64,000 nucleotides of DNA from Ctena decussata (taxonomy: Eukaryota > Mollusca > Bivalvia > Lucinida > Lucinidae), in contig OZ022501.1 of NCBI GenBank assembly GCA_963989385.1, positions 2,366,001 to 2,430,000 of the forward strand, given 5' to 3'. The position numbers were made by a program, and so were the translations under genes. Within the stretch, counting starts at the first letter, position 1. The number at the start of each line of letters is the position of its first letter. The notes below the pieces were generated by a model. That model ran no database searches, was not told the origin of the DNA, and was given only the letters and a program-made list of their open reading frames with translations. Below are positions 56,534 to 64,000 of this stretch, piece by piece.

Positions 56534-57596
56534 CAGGGCTAGAGAAATTTTGAAATCCAAATCAGTCCGGATCGCCGATGACGTCATACGAATCAAAAAT
56601 AGACACGAAAACTAATGACAACACTGTGCATTCCACAATCCAAAAAAGTCGCGAAACTAATGACTACACTGGAGCGCTGTATAACGCGGGTGCATAAAAT
56701 TGAACTGCGTTATAAGTGATATCGCGGTCTAACGACATCGTCCATGAATCCCCCACCCACTAATGAAACCGCATGTTTACATTGTTCGTAGCTCTCATTT
56801 TAGCCATAACCAGGTAGACAAAACATGCTACTGCTTGCCTGACACAAAGGAAATCATCGCTGAAGTAGCCATTTAGTCCACTTGTTCTTATCGTGAAAAA
56901 TGCGCTTTAAAGTGCAGAGACAGTCAGACCGAAAGTGAAAGTACACATGCCGTACCATTCGGACATCCTCGCCGATCTTCAATATACGGAATTGGCCGAA
57001 GTATTATGATTGACATATTTTACTGTATTCGAGTTGATTCCCTTGAAATTTGAATATACTACCTTCAGACGAATAAAAAAATATTTATCTGCGTGAGAAA
57101 TGACGTCGGCTAAAAAAACCCTGACCAGCCTGTACATAATCAAGTCCGGTTCAAATTTTCATTTTGCTAGTCAAATTCTTTCCTTATGCTATCTTTGAAA
57201 GTATACAAGTCAGTAACCTTACGTTGCACAGCCTTTTTCTGTGCGTCGGCACGTGTATGTGTGCTTTACGAGTGGTGCAAAACCTTCGCCGCTGGCCAAA
57301 ATTGTGACACATGCTAATTATCGAAGATTTCTAAAAAACAAATTCAGTGGTCACACCTTGGCAAGACAATCGACGCTTTGTTTATCTGTGATAACTTTTG
57401 ACAGCAGTGCGTGAAAGAAGAAGATTATTGGATTAACAATATGACACATGGCTAAAATCCAGGTAATTATGTCATTATACATCCGGAAATTGTGTTTTTT
57501 CGGACCGAAAAAAAAACGTGCCTTATGACATCTGAATCGGTTTTTCGAACTCAAATTCGGTCAGGACTGACAAAAATTCAGATTTCTGTAGCCCTG
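56534..57596. mobile_element. hAT-like element (1,063 bp) interrupted by a Tigger-like copy
   Basis: The ends are CAGGGCTAGAGAAATTTTGA and the opposing AGATTTCTGTAGCCCTG. The 8-bp flanks GCTTCTGG (56526-56533) and GCTTTTGG (57597-57604) differ at one base, as expected for a hAT target duplication. About 130 bp after its left end the Tigger-like copy begins. The short remaining hAT interior near 57420-57590 includes CATCTGAATCGGTTTTTCGA. Confidence 0.83.
56667..57410. mobile_element. Tigger-like element copy 2, right end lost
   Basis: It starts CACTGGAGCGCTGTATAACG after TA and follows the copy at 5434 block by block (CCCACCCACTAATGAAA, CTGACACAAAGGAAATCATC, ACACCTTGGCAAGACAATCG). The match stops after GATAACTTTTGACA near 57400, about 200 bp short of the expected right inverted repeat. 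Confidence 0.82.
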
Positions 57597-57741
57597 GCTT
57601 TTGGTGCACTTCAGTAGCCACAGGTAACCTTCGGCACTGCTTTTTCCTGCCACATCTACCACAGCTGAAATTATATGTAGGTATATTGTTGTGATAAAAA
57701 AATCCACCAGTTATTTTACTTCAAAGCAAATATAATGAACA

Positions 57742-57981
57742 AATGAGCCACAACACGACAAAACCAACAAATTGGTTCTGTGCCCAGCGCAGACTCACAT
57801 CAGCCTGGGCATCCACCCAGTCTGATCAGTCTTTGCTGTCCACATGGAGATAACATAGACCCTAGGCTACCCTTAAAGCACACAGCAAAGACTCTGATCA
57901 GACTGGGCATATGCCCAGGCTGATCTGAGTTTTTGCTGGATGCACATGCCACTTTGTTGGTTTTGTCATGTCGCGGCTCAA
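57742..57981. mobile_element. HP240 hairpin MITE, copy 10
   Basis: AATGAGCCACAACACGACAA and TTGTCATGTCGCGGCTCAAAT are the arms. CTCTGATCAGACTGGGCATA is intact. Confidence 0.86.
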
Positions 57982-58289
57982 ATATGCTTTTCATTCATAT
58001 GTCAAATTGCATTGTTATATTTTGGCTTACGATTTCCAGAAGTTTGAATTTTCAATATAACTGAATGTTTTACCAGGAGCAAAAGTAAGGCATGCTACCG
58101 ATATTTGTCTTGTCAGGGGCTCAGGGATGACATGAATTTTCTCATCAGAACTAAAAGCAAATTGATGTCAGAATTTGATCTCGTAGCCATTGGATCTCAC
58201 TATATTTTAATGCACAGACTTGGTACCGTAGTTTTTCAATATATCAGTCTTGAAATGTACATACATCCCTACGGTCTCATAATTTTAGA

Positions 58290-58482
58290 TGATGGATGTA
58301 TGGATGACTTGTGATTTTACATCCTTTTCAACAGTATTTCAGTTATATGAGGACAATGGACGGATGACAATGAAAGGCTGTGTGCAATGGAACTAGTTTA
58401 CGGTAGGAAAGCTTCTCCCCTCAAGCTGGATTCGAACCTGGTCTGCTAGATCAGTAGGCCAGCCACTGAGCTACCGGGGCTC
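58290..58482 (-). mobile_element. SINE-A copy at 58.3 kb
   Basis: Plus-strand GATGGATGTATGGATGACTT is the tail, and GCCACTGAGCTACCGGGGCTC is the head complement. ATAATTTT flanks both sides (58278-58285 and 58486-58493). Confidence 0.87.
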
Positions 58483-58613
58483 CTAATAATTTTTGAAACT
58501 AAAAGCAAAGCTTTTTAGAAGGTGATTTTCAAAGATTTTGGATATTATATATATTTCTTAATGTGATGGTTCCTACACATTCATTATGGAGAATTAAGAT
58601 ATTTCAGGTTTTG

Positions 58614-58700
58614 ATGAGTCAGTTCTAATGAGGGATCACTACATAAGTTTTCATGGAGAAATAAGAAAAATCTTCTAATCCCCACCTTATCTGGGATCTT
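58614..58700. mobile_element. hAT203 relative, half copy
   Basis: TTCTAATGAGGGATCACTAC and CATGGAGAAATAAGAAAAATC correspond to the right half of the family; CCACCTTATCTGGGATC resembles the end. The left half is gone. Confidence 0.5.
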
Positions 58701-58744
58701 TTAGTCTAAGAGCTCACCAATTAAGTTCATATTATTGTTTCTAA

Positions 58745-60811
58745 TTTTTTAGTTCGCCTGAGCACGAAGTGCTCAGGGTGAGCTTTTAGGATACCGTGAT
58801 GTCCGTCGTCCGTCGTACGTGTGGACGCCCGGACGGACGTCCGTCCGGACGGACGTCCGTCAACTTTTGCTTGTGTACACTCTAGCGGGCACAGTTTCTA
58901 TCCAATCTTTATGAAACTTTGTCAGAATGTTAATCTTTATAAAATCTAGGCCAAGTTCGAAACTGGGTCATGTCGGGTCAAAAACTAGGTCACTAGGTCA
59001 AGTCTAAGAAAAACCTTGTGTACGCTCTAGAAGGCACAGTTTTCATCCAAAGTTCATGAAACTTTGTCAGAATGTTTATCCTCATAGTATCTAGGACAAG
59101 TTCGAAACTGGGTCACGTCGGGTCTAAAACTAGGTCACTAGGTCAAATCATAGAAAAAACCTTGTGTACGCTCTAGAGGACACAGTTTTGATCCAATCTT
59201 TATGAAACTTTGTCAGAATGTTTATCTCCATAAAATCTAGGCCAAGTTTGAAACTGGGTCATGTCGGGTCAAAAACTAGGTCACTAGGTCAAATCTTAGA
59301 AAAACCGTGTGTACGCTCTAGAGGGCACAGTTTTGATCCAAAGTACATGAAACTTTGTGAGAATGTTTATCCTCATAGTATCTAGGACAAGTTCGAAACT
59401 GGGTCACGTTGGGTCTAAAACTAGGTCAAATCATAGAAAAACCTTGTGTACACTCTAGAGGACACAGTTTTGATCCAAGCTTTATGAAACTTTGTCAGAA
59501 TGTTTATCTCCATAAACTCTAGGCCAGGTTCGAAACTGGGTCATGTAGGGTCAAAAACTAGGTCACTAGGTCAAATCATAGAAAAAACCTTGTGTACGCT
59601 CTAGAGGACACAGTTTTGATCCAATCTTTATGAAACATTTTCAGAATGTTTATCTCTATAAACTCTAGGCCAAGTTCGAAACTGGGTCTTGTTGGGTCAA
59701 AAACTAGGTCACTAGGTCAAGTCTTAGAAAAGCCTTGTGTATGCTCTAGAAGGCACAGTTTTCATCCAAAGTTCATGAAACTTTGTCAGAATGTTTATCC
59801 TCATAATATCTAGAACAAGTTTGAAACTGGGTCATGTCGGGTCAAAAACTAGGTCACTAGGTCAAATCATAGAAAAACCTTGTGTACGCTCTAGAGGACA
59901 CAGTTTTGATCCAATCTTTATGAAACTTTGTCAGAATGTTTATCTCAATAAACTCTAGGCCAAGTTCGAAACTGGGTCATGTCGAGTTATAAACTAGGTC
60001 ACTAGGTCAAATCTTAGAAAAACCTTGTGTGCGCTCTAGAAGGCACAGTTTTGATCCAAAGTTCATGAAACTTTGTCAGAATGTTTATCCTCATAATACG
60101 TAGGACAAGTTTGAAACTGGGTCATGTCGGGTCAAAAACTAGGTCACTAGGTCAAATCATAGAAAAACCTTGTGTACGCTCTAGAGGACACAGTTTTGAT
60201 CTAATCTTTATGAAACTTTGTCAGAATGTTTATCTTCATAAACTCTCGGCCAAGTTTGAAAGTAGGTCGTGTCGGGTAAAAAAACTAGGTCACTAGGTCA
60301 AATCTTAGAAAAACATTGTGTAAGCACTAGAAGGCATAGTTTTGATCCAATCTTCTTGAAACTATGTCAAAATGTTTATTGTCCGTATATCTAAGCCCCC
60401 TATGAAACTGAGTCACGTCGGCTCAAGGTCAAATCTTAGAAAAATTTTGTGTACACCCTAGAGGGCACAATTTTGATCCAATCTTCATGAAACTCTGTCA
60501 GAATGTTTATCTTAATGAAATCTAGGTAAAGTTTGAAACTGGGTCGTGTCGGGTCAAAAACTTGGTCACTAGGTCAAATATAAGAACGACCTTGTTTACG
60601 CTCCAGAGGGCACAGTTTTGATCCAATCTCAATGAAACTGTGTCAGAATGTTTATTCTTACAATATCCAGGCCAAGTTTGAAACTGGGTCATGCCGGGTC
60701 AAAAACTAGGTCAAATGTTAGTATGGTAAAAACTCTTATAAATCTTCACCAGAGCCAGTGAACTGATTAATGCTCAGGTGAGCGATTCAGGGCCACCATG
60801 GCCCTCTTGTT
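58745..60811 (+). mobile_element. TR-element 4 with ~145-bp array, about 13 monomers
   Basis: The 5' hairpin TTCGCCTGAGCACGAAGTGC TCAGGGTGAGC is followed by a GTCCGTCGTCCGTCG / GGACGGACGTCCGTCC tract. The word CCTTGTGTACGCTCTAGA starts near 58870, 59015, 59161, 59306, 59443 and so on; most steps are 145-146 bp, one is 137. Alternate monomers differ (CATCCAAAGTTCATGAAACT against GATCCAATCTTTATGAAACT), so a ~290-bp higher-order unit is visible. The 3' end is CTCAGGTGAGCGATTC then hairpin AGGGCCACCATGGCCCT and CTTGTTT. Confidence 0.88.
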
Positions 60812-61034
60812 TGTTTCCTAGATTCTGTTGATGGTCAATACCTATACTGTGGCTCCAATGACATTTGTGACACAACTTTCTGTAGAATAATTGTCATTTA
60901 TGGGGTTAATTAGAGTGACACTTTATTGATCACTGCTGGCTTGTGAAGCATCAGGAATGCTGCTGCAAGAATTATTACCCAGTTACAAATACAGTTAATT
61001 TCATTGGGTGCAGTACCAGCGGATGCAGCTATGA
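60812..61034. other. No element seen
   Basis: Short AT-rich spacer; nothing supported. Confidence 0.4.
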
Positions 61035-61268
61035 TGATTTGAGCCACATCATGTGATTTCCAACAACGTGGCATTGGTGACAAGCAAAGGCTGTGATCAG
61101 ACTGCACATATGTGCAGTCTGATCAGAGCCTTTGCTTGTCACATCAGCCTAATCTATGGAAGTGGCCCAAGCCTCAGAACCAATAGTGAGGTCCGATTAC
61201 CCTGTATAAATGAGATGGCTGATGTGAATATCACATGACAAAATTGCCACATTGTTGGAAGTCATTTC
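61035..61268. mobile_element. Foldback element with GTGACAAGCAAAGGC stem
   Basis: A near-perfect stem GTGACAAGCAAAGGCTGTGA / TGATCAGAGCCTTTGCTTGT at 61077-61141 has the apex CAGACTGCACATATGTGCAG. Outer words TTTCCAACAACGTGGCA and GCCACATTGTTGGAAGT are inverted. GATCAGACTG in the stem links it to HP66/HP240. Confidence 0.75.
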
Positions 61269-61512
61269 TGTTTTTGGTTTCCTTGCCCATTTTGGCTTGC
61301 GAAGTAGATTGACTGCTTGATGCTTCTGCCACAGAGCTGCCGGTTGCTGTTGCAGAACCTTGGTCTCAGTTGTCTCAAGTCAGGGAAAGGTCCCACAAAT
61401 TTGGAGACGTCTTGACATAACTTATTAATTGTTTACTGAGACAGTACACCACAACTCAACAACAACAACCTTTGTCATTGGGGGTAAAAAAGAATTCTCC
61501 CTTTAGAGCATA

Positions 61513-62759
61513 TTTTTTTATGCCCCCGCCATTTAAAATGGGGGGGCATATAGTATCACCCCTGTCCGTACGTACATACGTACGTAGCGTACGTACATAC
61601 GTACATACGTACGAAATGGTTTCCGTTCAATATCTTTTGAAAGCATTGGTGTATTGAATTCATATTTCATACACAGCTATATAATCATAAAATACAGGTC
61701 AAGTTTGATGTTGGGTAAAATCCGTCAATTATTGTGGGAGTTATGGCCCTTTTTCGACTTCTGTTTCTATGAAGAAATGGTTTCTGTTCGATATCTTTTG
61801 AAAGCATTGGTGTATTGAATTCATATTTTATACACAGGTATATAATCATAAAATACAGGTCAAGTTCGATGTTGGGCAAAATCCGTCGATCATTGTGGGA
61901 GTTATGGCTCTTTTTCGACTTTACTTTGTATGAAAAAATGGTTTCCGTTCGATATCTTTTGATTGCATTGGTGTATTGAATTCATATTTTATACACAGGT
62001 ATATAATCATAAAATACAGGTCAAGTTCGATGTTGGGCAAAATCCGTCGATTATTGTGGGAGTTATGGCCCTTTTTCAACTTTATTTTGTATGAAAAAAT
62101 GTTTTCCGTTCGATATCTTTTGAAAGCATTGGTGTATTGAATTCATATTTTATATACAGGTATATAATCATAAAATACAGGCAAGTTCGATGTTGGGCGA
62201 AATCCGTCGATTATTGTGGGAGTTATGGCCCTTTTTCGACTTTATTTTGTATGAGAAAATGGTTTCCGTTCAATATCTTTTGAAAGCATTGGTGTATTGA
62301 ATTGATATTTTATACACAGGTATATAATCATAAAATACAGGTCAAGTTTGATGTTGGGCAAAATCCGTCGATTATTGTGGGAGTTATGGCCCTTTTTTGA
62401 CTTCATTTTGTATGAAAAACTGGTTTCCGTTCATTATCTTTTAAAAGCATTTTTATATTGAATTCATATTTTATACACAGGTATATAATCATAAAATACA
62501 GGTCAAGTTCAATGTTTAGTAAAATCCGTCAATTATTGTGGGAGTTATGGCCCTTTTTTGACTTCATTTCATACAATAATGGTGTCCGTTTGTTCTCAAG
62601 AAGCACAATACATCTGTCCAAGGAAAACAATAAAACATGTACCACAGAAGTGTGCCTTTGTGAACCTAGTTATGCTACAAGTGCCTTTACCTTAAACAAG
62701 GCGCCATCTTACTTAGGGCACTAGGCGGGGGCATCCGTGTCGTATGGACACATTTCTAG
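61513..62759 (+). mobile_element. TR-element 5 with 161-bp array
   Basis: The 5' hairpin ATGCCCCCGCCATTTAAAAT GGGGGGGCAT is followed by a GTACGTACATACGTACG tract (61567-61611). The word AAATGGTTTCCGTTC and variants starts at 61614, 61775, 61936 and 62097, then twice more. Each monomer has ATATAATCATAAAATACAGG and TGTGGGAGTTATGGCCCTTT. The 3' end is GGCGGGGGCAT, then hairpin TCCGTGTCGTATGGACA and CATTTCTAG. Confidence 0.86.
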
Positions 62760-62782
62760 TCGGTTATATGATGGAGGGTTTG

Positions 62783-62900
62783 CCCTTCAAAAACAACCCC
62801 AAAAATCTAGATCTAACTTAGATTAGATTTATGGAATTATTTTGTAAGGAAATAGATTTATGGAATTATTTTGGAAGGAAAACCTATCTAATAGGCAAAT
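62783..62900. repeat. ATCTAGATC foldback relative, diverged
   Basis: CAAAAACAACCCCAAAAATC then TAGATCTAACTTAGATTAGA. A 30-bp direct duplication (GATTTATGGAATTATTTTG) follows at 62826 and 62850. Confidence 0.55.
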
Positions 62901-62960
62901 CACACACAGTTGATTTACGTTTTTGGGATACTTTTGTAGAGAGAAGTCTTGTCTTATAGC

Positions 62961-63163
62961 CAGAGCTCTAGTTAAGAGGGCGTATTTGATGATAATTAGG
63001 GATAATTTTTCTTATTTCTCAGTCAAACCATATGTTGTGACCTCTCATCTGAACCGTCTCGTCGAGACGGTTCAGATGAGGGGTCACAACATATGTTTTT
63101 TTGCTGATTTCGTGAAAATTATCCCTAATTATCACCAAATACTCCCTCTTATCTAGATCTCTG
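62961..63163. mobile_element. hAT203 hairpin MITE, copy 4, with perfect 8-bp target duplication
   Basis: CAGAGCTCTAGTTAAGAGGG to CCCTCTTATCTAGATCTCTG. CTTATAGC occurs immediately before (62953-62960) and after (63164-63171). An 8-bp duplication with CAG...CTG ends supports hAT. A 77-codon frame across it is incidental. Confidence 0.94.
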
Positions 63164-63907
63164 CTTATAGCTGAATAAAAACAGTAGAACTTTTCTATGG
63201 ACTCATGCCAAAGATCAGCTTTGATTCTCTGTAGGTCTTTTTTACCACATCTTTTGTGTAAATGGAACTTTTGTTCAAATAATTTAATTGTCTGTCTATT
63301 TAATTAATTTATTCTACAGACATGAGCGGCTTGAGAAGGTTATATGAATAATTTATATGAATTTCTACACAACAATATGTTTTCCTGGAGCTTGCCGTTA
63401 CTGTAAATGTTAGGACACCAAAGTCAGTTACGGTAACTTACCATGCCATATTTCTCCTTATAAGTGCCCTGGGGGAGCGATGGGGGTGGGGTGGGGAGAG
63501 GGCATGGGGGCAGGGGGGCATTGTAATTCACAGTTCCTATAAATAACATTTTGGAAACAAAGTTTAGTTAGTAATGACACAGTTTGATGGTACGTCTAAA
63601 TTAAAGTCAGATTTGGTGGCGTTTTGGACAAGTTTCACAGGAAAAAATGAAAGGGCACATATTACAGAGGGGCATGTTCATTAGGAAAAATATGGTAACT
63701 ATTGTAAAATCTGAACAAGGTGATTTTTCTGTCAAAATTTCTGGTGGTATGTTCAACAGTGCAGATGCAGTAAGACAGCTCTAGAAGTATTTCTGTTTCA
63801 ATATTTAATCTCAGTACGGTGCTTAAATGTCAATAGGGAATGGTCTGCAAATGACTAACTTCTGGTAACTGTGAATATTGTACCAAGTTACAGGCTATAG
63901 ATGTGTG

Positions 63908-63962
63908 AGCAAACAGCGTAAGCCAAGATGAGACTCCTGATCTGGGTCTACACTGTTTGCCA
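63908..63962. repeat. HP66 hairpin with shortened apex
   Basis: GAGCAAACAGCGTAAGCCAA / GATCTGGGTCTACACTGTTTGCC. The apex is reduced to GATGAGACTCCTGATC. Confidence 0.75.
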
Positions 63963-64000
63963 TTTAATCAGTTGTTTTAATATTGATTCCCTGACATGAA

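Larger units (their letters stand above)
49523..64000 (+). other. MAST intron 3, open to the right edge
   Basis: No further exon that continues from phase 1 with recognisable MAST sequence was found by eye. The stretches not covered by listed elements (50426-51581, 52841-53683, 53929-54639, 54868-55800, 63164-63907) look featureless apart from a C-run and a G-rich patch (63470-63520). Confidence 0.45.

Overview
The window looks like eukaryotic, animal, non-coding DNA, most likely from a marine bivalve mollusc. It is AT-rich, has very long introns, and is packed with tRNA-derived SINEs, hairpin (foldback) MITEs, tandem-array elements with 145-161 bp monomers, and a jockey/CR1-like retrotransposon. 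No species-level marker is visible. Nothing bacterial, no CRISPR array and no rRNA was found. All assignments come from reading the sequence; no database search was run. Family names used here (SINE-A to SINE-D, HP240, HP66, hAT203, TR-element) are local labels.

Genes: only one host gene can be supported, on the + strand. Exons at 33922-34287, 42293-42324 (a 32-nt microexon) and 49446-49522 join in phase. Their peptide has the spacing of the N-terminal region of MAST-family microtubule-associated Ser/Thr kinases (LKxELS..RR..S..RKS..SP.LP...SP). The PDZ and kinase domains would lie beyond the right edge. The introns are about 8.0 kb, 7.1 kb and at least 14.5 kb and are full of mobile DNA. The only other long coding frame is the 5'-truncated endonuclease/reverse transcriptase ORF of the retrotransposon at 1249-3890 (- strand).

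Layout: 0-4 kb non-LTR element; 4-13 kb SINEs, a Tigger-like DNA element, a poly-T/(TG)n tract, HP240 copies and one hAT203; 13.6-17 kb TR-element 1; 17-34 kb hairpin elements, a 24-bp minisatellite (23 kb), two degenerate arrays (25.5-26 and 27.2-28.3 kb) and SINEs; 34-42 kb MAST intron 1 with a ~33-bp array, a ~46-bp array and a hAT-like element carrying TR-element 2; 42-49 kb intron 2 with a Tc1/mariner-like element and TR-element 3; 49-64 kb intron 3 with hAT203 copies, a nested hAT/Tigger pair and TR-elements 4 and 5.

The elements do not form a pathway. Their interest is in shared architecture. Two hairpin families share the core word GATCAGACTG. Four hAT203 copies are all exactly 203 bp. 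Five TR-elements share one blueprint: terminal hairpin, short microsatellite, array of near-nucleosome-length monomers, 3' hairpin. Several transposons are nested, and target-site duplications can be read directly for many insertions.
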